Shown here in pieces: positions 42,769 through 50,134 of a DNA stretch of 64,000 nucleotides. A model generated the notes under the pieces. It had not been told where the DNA came from and ran no database searches. It saw only the letters and a program-made list of their open reading frames with translations. Source of the stretch: Streptomyces spiralis (GTDB lineage Bacteria; Actinomycetota; Actinomycetes; Streptomycetales; Streptomycetaceae); assembly GCF_014654675.1 (NCBI RefSeq), contig NZ_BNBC01000010.1, positions 124,001 through 188,000 on the forward strand, written 5' to 3'. How positions within the stretch are numbered: position 1 is the stretch's first letter; every line of letters starts with the position of its first letter. The position numbers and the translations under genes were made by a program.

Positions 42769-43547
42769 ACAGGATGGGACTCGGCCTCGCGGTAGGGGCC
42801 GGATACCTGTTGGGACGTACGAGGAAACTGAAGCTGGCCGTCGCCGTGGGCAGCCTGGCGGCGGGCAAGAAGCTGAACCTCGGCCCGCGCGCGGTGGCGG
42901 ACCTGGTGAACCAGCAGCTCAAGGACAACCCGCAGTTCAAGGAGATCGGCGACCAGCTGCGGCACGATCTGCGGGGCGTCGGCAAGGCAGCCTCCGGCGC
43001 CATGGTCGAACGGCAGATGACCACGCTCGCCGACCGGCTGCACGGCCGTACCGCACAGGTCCGCGACCAGCTGGCCGGCGCCGTGCCCGACACCGGCGGT
43101 GGGAAGCGGCGCGGCGGTGAGCGGGCGACCCGGGACCGCGGGCGCGAGGACGAGCCTCCCGAGGACGAGCACGAGGAAGGGTACGAGGCGGAGCACGACG
43201 ACGAGTACGACGACGACTACGACGACCGGGAGGGCCGCGAGGCCGACGGGGAATCGGAGGCCACCGGCGAGTCCGGGGAGTCCGGCGAGGACGACGAGTC
43301 CGGCGGGCCGCGGCGGCAGCGCTCGCGGAACGCGCCGGCGAAGGAGACCGCCCAGAAGGCCCGGGCCCGCGCGCCGGGCAGGAAGCCGGCGAAGAAGGCC
43401 CCCGGCGAGAAGGCGGCGAACGCGGCGAAGAAGGCCCCGGCCCGCGGGACGGCCGGGAAGAAGCCGGCCGCGAAGGAGACGGCCGCGGCCGGCGGCGCGA
43501 GCCGCTCCGCGCGCTCCCGGAACCCGAAAGGTGGCGGTGACCGATGA
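42765..43547 (+). CDS. gvpY: Gas vesicle cluster protein GvpY
   Basis: 260 residues, named from its position in the gvpOAFGYZJLSK order. The first 110 residues are conserved-looking: a hydrophobic N-terminus (GLGLAVGAGYLLGRTRKLKLAVAVGSLAAGKK) and helices up to VRDQLAGAVPD. The middle (about 120-185) is highly acidic with Asp/Glu/Tyr; the last 75 residues are Lys/Ala/Pro-rich like a histone-H1 tail (KKAPGEKAANAAKKAP). No enzyme motif. It overlaps gvpG and gvpZ by 4 bases each. Confidence 0.85.
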   Translation: MNRMGLGLAVGAGYLLGRTRKLKLAVAVGSLAAGKKLNLGPRAVADLVNQQLKDNPQFKEIGDQLRHDLRGVGKAASGAMVERQMTTLADRLHGRTAQVRDQLAGAVPDTGGGKRRGGERATRDRGREDEPPEDEHEEGYEAEHDDEYDDDYDDREGREADGESEATGESGESGEDDESGGPRRQRSRNAPAKETAQKARARAPGRKPAKKAPGEKAANAAKKAPARGTAGKKPAAKETAAAGGASRSARSRNPKGGGDR

Positions 43548-44713
43548 CCGAGATCCTCGGTTCCGCGAAGAACGCCACCGGCCGTGCGGCCGGCGCGGCG
43601 ACCAAGGAGACCCCGCTGGCCGCCCTGGCCCACAGCGAGGCCGCCGACCGGCTCAAGGCGGAGGCGCAGGAGTACGTCGCCGCCCAGGCCGAGCGGCTGC
43701 TGGCCGGCTTCGGCCACAAGCTCGGCGATGCCACCGGCAAACTGAGCGACATCGCCGAGGGCAACAGCCCGGGCTTCGCCAAGCTCGCCCTCGACGCCGG
43801 CCGCAAGTTCGCCGAGGGCAAGGGTCCGGTGCGCTCCGTGCTGGAGCTCGGCGCCTCGCGTGCCAAGGACAACGTCATGGGCGCGCTGAAAGGCCTCGGC
43901 GGCGGCAAGGGCAAGCGCAAGGGCCGCGGAGGCAACAAGCCCACCGTCATCATGGAGTACATCGATGTCGGTGTGCCGCTGCGTACCGCATACGACCAGT
44001 GGACCCAGTTCCAGGACTTCAGCACCTTCGCCAAGGGTGTCAAGAGCGCGAGCCGCGCCGACGACACCACGTCCGACTGGCAGGCGAAGATCTGGTGGTC
44101 CAGCCGCAGTTGGAAGGCCACGACCACCGAGCAGATACCGGACTACCGCATCCAGTGGACGTCGGAGGGTGCGAAGGGCAGCACGAAGGGCGTCGTCTCC
44201 TTCCACCGGCTGGAGGAGAACCTCACCCGCGTCCTGCTGGTCATGGAGTACTACCCGAGCGGCTTCTTCGAGAAGACCGGCAACATCTGGCGCGCCCAGG
44301 GGCGTCGGGTCCGGCTCGACCTGAAGCACTTCGCCCGCTTCATCACCCTCAAGGGAGAGGCGGAGGACAGCTGGCGCGGGGAGATCCGCGACGGCGAGGT
44401 CGTCCGCAGCCACGAGGACGCGGTCGCCGAGGAGGAGCGGGAGAACGAGGAAGAAGGCCGGGAAGAGGACCGGGAAGAGGACCGGGAAGAAGGCCGGGAA
44501 GAGGACCGGGAAGACGACGAGTACGAGGAAGACGACGAGGACGAGGAAGAAGAGGACGAAGGCGACGAGGACGAAGAGGACGAAGAGGACGACGAGCAGG
44601 AGGAGGCCAAGGGCCGCGGGACGTCCGCGGACGACGAGTATCCCGAGGACGACGGCGAGGGCGACGAGGAGTACGAGGAAGAGGAGTACGCCGAGGGCGG
44701 GAGCCGCCGATGA
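43544..44713 (+). CDS. gvpZ: Gas vesicle cluster protein GvpZ (SRPBCC domain with acidic tail)
   Basis: 389 residues. About 1-130 are helical; about 133-285 form an SRPBCC/polyketide-cyclase-like domain (YIDVGVPLRTAYDQWTQFQDFSTFAKGVKSASRADD to FHRLEENLTRVLLVMEYYPSGFFEKTGN). The last 95 residues are almost wholly Glu/Asp, with an REEDREEDREEG repeat encoded by 15-base repeats near 44450-44520. Position between gvpY and gvpJ identifies it as GvpZ. Function unknown. Confidence 0.88.
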   Translation: MTEILGSAKNATGRAAGAATKETPLAALAHSEAADRLKAEAQEYVAAQAERLLAGFGHKLGDATGKLSDIAEGNSPGFAKLALDAGRKFAEGKGPVRSVLELGASRAKDNVMGALKGLGGGKGKRKGRGGNKPTVIMEYIDVGVPLRTAYDQWTQFQDFSTFAKGVKSASRADDTTSDWQAKIWWSSRSWKATTTEQIPDYRIQWTSEGAKGSTKGVVSFHRLEENLTRVLLVMEYYPSGFFEKTGNIWRAQGRRVRLDLKHFARFITLKGEAEDSWRGEIRDGEVVRSHEDAVAEEERENEEEGREEDREEDREEGREEDREDDEYEEDDEDEEEEDEGDEDEEDEEDDEQEEAKGRGTSADDEYPEDDGEGDEEYEEEEYAEGGSRR

Positions 44714-45066
44714 CGACGCCGAGCCGGCTGCCCGAACCGTACGGCCCGAGCAGTGGCGCCAACCTCGCCGACATCCTCGAACGGGTGCTCGACAAGGGAA
44801 TCGTCATCGCGGGCGACATCCGGATCAACCTGCTCGACATCGAACTGCTCACCGTCAAGCTCCGGCTCATCGTCGCCTCGGTCGACAAGGCCAAGGAGAT
44901 GGGCATCGACTGGTGGGAGAGCGACCCGGCGCTCTCCTCCCGGGCCCGTCGTGACGAACTCGCCCGGGAGAACGCCGAGTTGCGCGAGCGCCTGGCCCGG
45001 CTCGAGGAACTGGAGCAGGGCACCGGCCGTACCCGCGGCCGTACCCATCCGAAGGAGGCATCATGA
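44710..45066 (+). CDS. gvpJ: Gas vesicle protein GvpJ
   Basis: 118-residue GvpA-family paralogue. Core (about 17-65): ANLADILERVLDKGIVIAGDIRINLLDIELLTVKLRLIVASVDKAKEMGIDWW, then a charged coiled helix RDELARENAELRERLARLEELE. GvpJ is a minor shell or cap component. ATG overlaps gvpZ (ATGA) and its own stop overlaps gvpL. Confidence 0.92.
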   Translation: MTTPSRLPEPYGPSSGANLADILERVLDKGIVIAGDIRINLLDIELLTVKLRLIVASVDKAKEMGIDWWESDPALSSRARRDELARENAELRERLARLEELEQGTGRTRGRTHPKEAS

Positions 45067-45839
45067 CCGGACTGCGGTACGTCTACGCCGTCTGCCGCCC
45101 CCTCGGCGCGCCCCTCCAGGCACAGCTGACCGGCGTCGTCGGCGCGCCGGTCAAGCAGCTGCCCCACCACGGCCTCATCGCCGTCGTCAGCGAGGTACCG
45201 GAACGGGACTTCGCCGAGGAGCCGCTGCGCGCCCATCTGGAGGACCTGGACTGGCTCTCCGCCACCGCCCGCGCCCACCAGGGCGTGGTCGACGCGCTCA
45301 CCGTCGTCACCACCCCGCTGCCGTTGCGGATGGCCACCGTCTTCCGGGACGACAGCGGGGTGCGCACCATGATCGAGTCCTGTGAGGAGCACTTCCGTGC
45401 CACCCTGGAGCGGCTCCAGGGACGTGTGGAGTGGGGGGTCAAGATCTATCTGGAGGCCGAGCAGCCGCAGGAGGCGACGGTCGCGGAGCCCGAGCCGAGG
45501 GCCGCGTCCGGCCGGGACTATCTGCGCCGGCGGCGCCAGCAGACGATGGCCCGCGAGGACGTGTGGGAGAAGGCCGAGGCGTTCGCGACCCGGCTGCACG
45601 AGAAGCTCTCCGCGTTCGCCGAGGACTCCCGGTTGCACGCACCGCAGAACGCCGCTCTTTCCGGCACCGCCGGACGGAACGTGCTCAACGCCGCCTATCT
45701 CGTGCCGCGCGCCCATTCCGAGGAGTTCGTGGAAGTCGTGGACCGGACGAAGGACGACGCGCCGGGGCTGCGCGTGGAGCTCACCGGGCCCTGGGCGGCG
45801 TACTCCTTCGCGGGGGAGCTGCCGCAGGAGGGGGCATGA
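45063..45839 (+). CDS. gvpL: Gas vesicle protein GvpL
   Basis: 258 residues, second GvpF/GvpL-family protein of the cluster: RYVYAVCRPLGAPLQAQLTGV, LIAVVSEVPERDFAEEPLRAHLEDLDWLSATARAHQGVVDALTVVTTPLPLRMATVF and GRNVLNAAYLVPRAHSEEFVEVVDR. Residues about 135-175 (EPEPRAASGRDYLRRRRQQTMAR) are the usual variable loop. Accessory assembly protein. ATGA overlaps on both sides. Confidence 0.92.
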   Translation: MTGLRYVYAVCRPLGAPLQAQLTGVVGAPVKQLPHHGLIAVVSEVPERDFAEEPLRAHLEDLDWLSATARAHQGVVDALTVVTTPLPLRMATVFRDDSGVRTMIESCEEHFRATLERLQGRVEWGVKIYLEAEQPQEATVAEPEPRAASGRDYLRRRRQQTMAREDVWEKAEAFATRLHEKLSAFAEDSRLHAPQNAALSGTAGRNVLNAAYLVPRAHSEEFVEVVDRTKDDAPGLRVELTGPWAAYSFAGELPQEGA

Positions 45840-46033
45840 CGGTCGTCGAACGCCGGGAGATCGCCCTGGTCGACCTGCTCGACCGGCTGTTGGCCGGCGG
45901 GGTCGTCATCACCGGGGACATCACCCTGCGCATCGCGGACGTGGACCTGGTGCGGATCGACCTGAACGCCTTGATCAGCTCGGTGAACCGGCAGGTGCCG
46001 TCCCCCTTCGAGATCCCGGAGGTGCTGTCTTGA
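45836..46033 (+). CDS. gvpS: Gas vesicle protein GvpS
   Basis: 65 residues, smallest GvpA-family member here: IALVDLLDRLLAGGVVITGDITLRIADVDLVRIDLNALISSV. Third shell-like paralogue of the cluster. ATG overlaps the gvpL stop; its stop overlaps the TTG start of gvpK. Confidence 0.9.
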   Translation: MTVVERREIALVDLLDRLLAGGVVITGDITLRIADVDLVRIDLNALISSVNRQVPSPFEIPEVLS

Positions 46034-46311
46034 CCCCTCGCAGGCGTCTGGACCTGGAACCCGACACGGTGGAGCGCGACCTCGTCAAGCTCGTCCTGAC
46101 CGTCGTGGAACTGCTGCGCCAGCTCATGGAGCGCCAGGCGCTGCGCCGTTTCGACGAGGGCGATCTGACCGAGGAGCAGGAGGAGCGGATCGGGCTGACG
46201 TTGATGCTCCTGGAGGACCGCATGGCCGAGCTGCGCGACCGCTACGGGCTGCGGCCCGAGGACCTCAATCTGGACCTCGGGCCGCTGGGACCGCTGCTTC
46301 CCCGGGAGTGA
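46030..46311 (+). CDS. gvpK: Gas vesicle protein GvpK
   Basis: 93 residues, GvpK family: RLDLEPDTVERDLVKLVLTVVELLRQLMERQALRRFDEGDLTEEQEERIGLTLMLLEDRM, helical accessory protein, last of the cluster. The start is a TTG inside TTGA, overlapping the gvpS stop by 4 bases; the reading frame and the family N-terminus leave no better start. It faces a small leftward membrane-protein gene 52 bases on. Confidence 0.9.
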   Translation: MTPRRRLDLEPDTVERDLVKLVLTVVELLRQLMERQALRRFDEGDLTEEQEERIGLTLMLLEDRMAELRDRYGLRPEDLNLDLGPLGPLLPRE

Positions 46312-46363
46312 CGCGTGTCTCCCCGGAGATGACGTGCGCCGGGCCATCACCCTTACCGCCGGG

Positions 46364-46534
46364 TTACCACCTGTACCAGCGAGCCCGGCCTCCGCCTGCG
46401 GCCGTCCCATGGATCAGGAAGCCCAGCAGCCAGACGACGAGCACCGCCAACGCGATCCACCAGAGCACCTCCACCGCGAATCCGGCCCCGAAGAGAACCA
46501 GTGCCAGAAGCAGTACGAGCAGGATGGGAACCAT
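46364..46534 (-). CDS. Small hydrophobic membrane protein (56 residues)
   Basis: Read from the minus strand: MVPILLVLLLALVLF, a short AVEVLWW link, then IALAVLVVWLLGFLI and a Gly/Arg/Trp tail, so two membrane segments with a basic C-terminus. It resembles the lmo0937-type/hydrophobic stress-induced small proteins found beside Streptomyces gas vesicle clusters. A textbook AGGAGG stands 5 bases before the ATG. Its function is unknown; stress-linked expression is inferred from neighbours. Confidence 0.85.
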   Translation of the reverse strand: MVPILLVLLLALVLFGAGFAVEVLWWIALAVLVVWLLGFLIHGTAAGGGRARWYRW

Positions 46535-46593
46535 GATGACCTCCTGCTCTCCGGGTGTCCCGAAAGCGGCACATCATTCCGGTGGGCCGGACG

Positions 46594-47421
46594 TCAGCCG
46601 TCCTTGCGGCACAGAATTTCCCCATGCAGTACGGCGAACCAGCCGTCCTCCCGCTCGCCCCACTCCCGCCACGCCCGTGACACGACTCGCAGCTCCTCCT
46701 CGGTCGCGTGGCCGCCCCCGGTGGCGCGCTCGGCGTAGGCCGACGCCAGGGTGCGGTCGGCCCACAGGCCGCTCCACCACTCGCGCTCGGCCGGGGTCGC
46801 GTACGTCCAGGTGCTGGACGTGGCCGTGACGGCGGCTTCCGTGAAGCCGGCGGCCAGCGCCCAGGAGCGCAGCCGGCGCCCCGCGTCGGGCTCGCCGCCG
46901 TTGGCGCGGGCCACCCGCTCGTACAGGTCCAGCCAGGCGTCCAGGCCCGGCGCCTCGGGATACCAGGTCATCGCCGCGTAGTCCGCGTCCCGTACGGCGA
47001 CGAACCCGCCCGGCTTCGTCACCCGCCGCATCTCGCGCAGCGCCTGCACGGGGTCGCCCACGTGCTGCAGCACCTGGTGGGCGTGGACCACGCAGAACGT
47101 GTCGTCCGCGTAGTCCAGGGCGTGCACGTCCGCGACCGCGAAGTCGACGTTGCCCAGCCCGCGTCCGGCGGCCGTGGCGCGGGCCTGCTCCAGGATGCCG
47201 GGCGCCCGGTCGACACCCGTGACATGCCCGTCGGGCACCAGTTCCGCCAGGTCCGCGGTGATGGTGCCCGGCCCGCAGCCGATGTCCAGGATCTTCATGT
47301 GGGGCTTCAGCGAGCCGAGCAGGTAGGCCGCCGAGTTGGCGGCGGTGCGCCAGGTGTGCGAGCGCAGCACGGACTCGTGGTGGCCGTGCGTGTAGACGGC
47401 CGTCTCCCGCGGTTTCGGCAT
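46594..47421 (-). CDS. SAM-dependent methyltransferase (UbiE/type 11)
   Basis: 275 residues. Motif I is ILDIGCGPGTITADLAELVPDG, then VTGVDRAPGILEQARATA, VDFAVADVHALDYADDTFCVVHAHQVLQHVGDP and ALREMRRVTKPGGFVAVRD, all usual for small-molecule methyltransferases of the type-11 class. The C-terminal 100 residues are a Trp-rich cap. The ATG at 47421 follows AAGGGG. Substrate unknown. Confidence 0.9.
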   Translation of the reverse strand: MPKPRETAVYTHGHHESVLRSHTWRTAANSAAYLLGSLKPHMKILDIGCGPGTITADLAELVPDGHVTGVDRAPGILEQARATAAGRGLGNVDFAVADVHALDYADDTFCVVHAHQVLQHVGDPVQALREMRRVTKPGGFVAVRDADYAAMTWYPEAPGLDAWLDLYERVARANGGEPDAGRRLRSWALAAGFTEAAVTATSSTWTYATPAEREWWSGLWADRTLASAYAERATGGGHATEEELRVVSRAWREWGEREDGWFAVLHGEILCRKDG

Positions 47422-47553
47422 GGCTGTACCCCTTCTCGTCACCTGGCCCCGCACGGGCCCGCGGCCCCGGGGCGGTACGGATCACGGTAAGCGCGTATGC
47501 CGAATGTTGAGACCCGCGTTTCGTAATGTGGACTGACGGTTGGTCACGGACGA

Positions 47554-49047
47554 TCAGCGGGCCCGCAGCGGCCGGTACACCGTCAGCGCCTCCGGCAGCT
47601 TCTCCAGCCGGACCTCGCCCTCGACCTCCGTGACCTCGCCGTCGTAGGCGAGGAGGGTGCCGGGCGCCAGGCCGGTCAGTCGCAGCCGGCCCACCTGGAC
47701 GGCCGCGTGCGCCGGGGAACGGGTGAGCGGGCCCGCGAGGGCCGCCGACAGCAGCCGCAGGGCCGGCCTGCGGCCACCGTGCACGACCCGCACGTCGAGC
47801 ACCCCGTCCGCCAGATCCAGCCGGCGGCCCGGCGCGAGGCCCATGCGGTGGTAGGTGCCGTTGCCGGCGAACAGCAGCCACAGCGGGTGGCGGCGCCCCT
47901 GGAACTCCGCCTCCAGCGGATGGCGGTCCGCGCGCAGCACCCGCAGCGCCGCCAGCACCCCGGCCGGCCAGCCGCCGATCCGGTCGGCCCAGCGCTCGCG
48001 CTCGCGCACCAGCTCCGGGTACACACCCAGGCTGAAGGTGTTGAGGAAGACGCCCTGCCCGCGCTTCGAGCTGAAGCGGCCCACGTCCACCCGCACGCCC
48101 TCGCCCCGCTCCAGGGCGCCGGCCAGGTCCCGTACGTCCTCCACGCCCAGGTCGTAGGCGAAGTGGTTGAGGGTGCCGCCGGGCAGCACGGCGAGCGGCA
48201 GGCCGTGCCGCAGGGCGGCCCGCGCGGCCGTGTTCACGGTGCCGTCGCCGCCGCACACCCCGAGCACCCGGGCCCGGCCGGCCGCCTTCTCCGCCTCGGC
48301 GGGGAGGTCCTCCGGCTCGCACACGACGACCTCCGCCCGCGGCAGCGCGTCGCGCAGCGCCCGGGCCCGGTCCGCGGTGCCGGAGGCGTTGTTCGTGACG
48401 AGGACCAGGCCCTCGCCCCCGGGCAGCGCGGGCACGGCGGCCCGCGGCCGGGCGGGTGCCGCGATCTGCGCACGCGTCGGCACCAGGCCCCGTACGGCGA
48501 AGGCGGCTCCCGCGCCGAGTGCCGCCCCTGCCAGCACATCGCTCGGGAAGTGGACGCCGGTGTAGACGCGGGAGACCGCCACCGAGAAGGCCACCGGTGC
48601 CACGGCCGCGCCCCAGCCCCCGGACTCCAGGGCGACGCCGGTGGCGAAGGCGGAGGCGGAGGCCGCGTGGCCCGACGGGAAGGACGTCGTGATCGGCTGC
48701 CGCTGGAGCCGGCGCACATGCGGCACCGGGTCCAGCAGAGGCCGGGGGCGGCGCACCGAGCGCTTGCCGAGCGTGTTGATGGTCAGCGACGCCAGGCCGA
48801 GGGAGGCCAGGCCGCGGGCCGCGGCCCGGCGGGCGCGCGGCGTCCGGCTCGCCGCGATCGCCGCCGCGGCCGCGAACCACAGCACGCCGTGGTTCGCGCT
48901 CCTGCTCAGCCGGGGCAGCACGGGCCCGGCGCCGGGCCAGTGGCGCTCGGCCGCGGCCTGGAACAGCCGGGAGTCCAGGGCGAGCAGCCGGGTCAGGATG
49001 GCGTGGGCGCCGGTTCGCGGGGCGGTGAGGTCGACATCTGGGCTCAT
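47554..49047 (-). CDS. PAP2 phosphatase / diacylglycerol kinase fusion
   Basis: 497 residues, two lipid enzymes in one chain. About 20-190: membrane PAP2 phosphatase with KRSVRRPRP, FPSGHAAS and SRVYTGVHFPSDV, the three acid-phosphatase motifs. About 215-490: diacylglycerol/sphingosine-kinase-like catalytic domain with VLVTNNASGTADRA, the nucleotide motif GVCGGDGTVNTAARAAL, LAVLPGGTLNHFAYDL and LLAYDGEVTE. It could cycle phosphatidic acid and diacylglycerol or undecaprenyl phosphate species at the membrane. The ATG at 49047 was chosen as the first with family similarity; divergent from the phosphatase gene. Confidence 0.92.
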   Translation of the reverse strand: MSPDVDLTAPRTGAHAILTRLLALDSRLFQAAAERHWPGAGPVLPRLSRSANHGVLWFAAAAAIAASRTPRARRAAARGLASLGLASLTINTLGKRSVRRPRPLLDPVPHVRRLQRQPITTSFPSGHAASASAFATGVALESGGWGAAVAPVAFSVAVSRVYTGVHFPSDVLAGAALGAGAAFAVRGLVPTRAQIAAPARPRAAVPALPGGEGLVLVTNNASGTADRARALRDALPRAEVVVCEPEDLPAEAEKAAGRARVLGVCGGDGTVNTAARAALRHGLPLAVLPGGTLNHFAYDLGVEDVRDLAGALERGEGVRVDVGRFSSKRGQGVFLNTFSLGVYPELVRERERWADRIGGWPAGVLAALRVLRADRHPLEAEFQGRRHPLWLLFAGNGTYHRMGLAPGRRLDLADGVLDVRVVHGGRRPALRLLSAALAGPLTRSPAHAAVQVGRLRLTGLAPGTLLAYDGEVTEVEGEVRLEKLPEALTVYRPLRAR

Positions 49048-49135
49048 ACGGGCACCGTTACCCTGAAGTGGCCGTTTCCTGCGCGTGGGGGCGCGCGGGA
49101 CGACGCCACCGCCTCCTTCCGTTCCGGGAACCCGT

Positions 49136-49885
49136 ATGCGCCTGCTCCTCGTACGCCACGGCGAGACCCCGTCCAACCTGGCCTCCCTGCTGGACACGGC
49201 CGTACCGGGACCGGGACTGACCGAGCTCGGCCGGCGACAGGCCGCCGCGCTGCCCGATGCCCTCGCCGAGGAGGACATCGAGGCCGTCTACGCCTCCACC
49301 CTGGTCCGCACCCGGCTCACCGCCGCACCGCTGGCCGCCGCCCGCGGGCTCGAGGTGATCGTCCGGGACGGCATCCGCGAGCTCGCCGCGGGCGGGCTGG
49401 AGGGGGAGCCCGGCGACTCCGAGCGCGGCCAGGTCTACCTGCGGACGTTCCTGGCCTGGGCCGCCGGGGACCGCGAACGCCGGATGCCCGGACCGGGCGG
49501 CGAGACCGGGACCGAGGCACTGGCACGGTTCGACGCCGTCGTCGAGGAGGCCGCCCGCAGCGGGGCCGGGACGGTCGCCATGGTCAGCCACGGCGCTGCC
49601 ATCCGCCTGTGGACCGCGGTCCGCGCCCACAACCTCGACGCCGCCTTCGCCGCCGCCCACCCGCTGCGGAACACGGGCGTGGTGATCCTGGAGGGATCGC
49701 CCACCGACGGCTGGAAGGCCCTTTCCTGGGCCGGCGCCCTCGTGTCCCCCGCCCGCGAGGGCGGCCCGGCGGGACAGCCCGTGGACACCGCGTACGGCAC
49801 ACGGCCGGACACCCCGAAGGACGTCCCGCCGGACGCCTCACCGGACCTCCGACCCGGCGCCCCGTACGGCCACGACACCCCATAG
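49136..49885 (+). CDS. Histidine phosphatase family protein, stop codon supplied by a mobile element
   Basis: 249 residues of the phosphoglycerate-mutase-like superfamily. The phosphohistidine motif is at residues 7-10 (LLVRHGETPSN); the second His is in AMVSHGAAIRL and a Glu in GLEGEPGDS. About 1-205 cover the whole domain. The last 40 residues are Pro/Asp-rich and disordered, and the TAG stop is formed by the first bases of the inverted-repeat element at 49883, so the original C-terminus may have been different. Substrate unknown. Confidence 0.9.
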   Translation: MRLLLVRHGETPSNLASLLDTAVPGPGLTELGRRQAAALPDALAEEDIEAVYASTLVRTRLTAAPLAAARGLEVIVRDGIRELAAGGLEGEPGDSERGQVYLRTFLAWAAGDRERRMPGPGGETGTEALARFDAVVEEAARSGAGTVAMVSHGAAIRLWTAVRAHNLDAAFAAAHPLRNTGVVILEGSPTDGWKALSWAGALVSPAREGGPAGQPVDTAYGTRPDTPKDVPPDASPDLRPGAPYGHDTP

Positions 49886-50079
49886 GGGGTGTCTCGTCGA
49901 TCATGCCGGGCTCGCGGCGGCCGGCACCGCACCTCGCCGCGTTGTCGTCGGTCGCCGATGCTCCGCATCGACTCCCTCCTCCGCCTTGCGATGTTCCCCC
50001 ACTGCCTGAACGGCGTGGGAGGTGCCCCCACCACCAGCCGCCGCTCCCTGATCCGGCCTGATCGACGAGACACCCCCTA
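49883..50079. mobile_element. 197-bp MITE-like element with TA-flanked 21-bp inverted repeats
   Basis: Perfect 21-bp terminal inverted repeats at 49883-49903 and 50059-50079, with TA as the outermost bases on both sides. The 18 bases after the left TA read GGGGGTGTCTCGTCGATC. No transposase; inside is a GATGC-TCC-GCATC hairpin and a Streptomyces-typical C-rich segment. It lies between the histidine phosphatase gene, whose TAG stop is its left end, and the ABC-F gene starting 55 bases after its right end. The rest of the 249-base gap holds only the ABC-F promoter. Confidence 0.8.
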
Positions 50080-50134
50080 GCACGCCGAATAAGCGTTTGC
50101 CGGGATCCCGGCGGCGCCGTCAGAATGTCCGACC

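Noticed and set aside
44440..44530. Short direct repeats resembling a CRISPR or satellite
   Set aside because: They are in-frame 15-base repeats coding the Glu/Arg/Asp tail of GvpZ, without spacers or cas genes.
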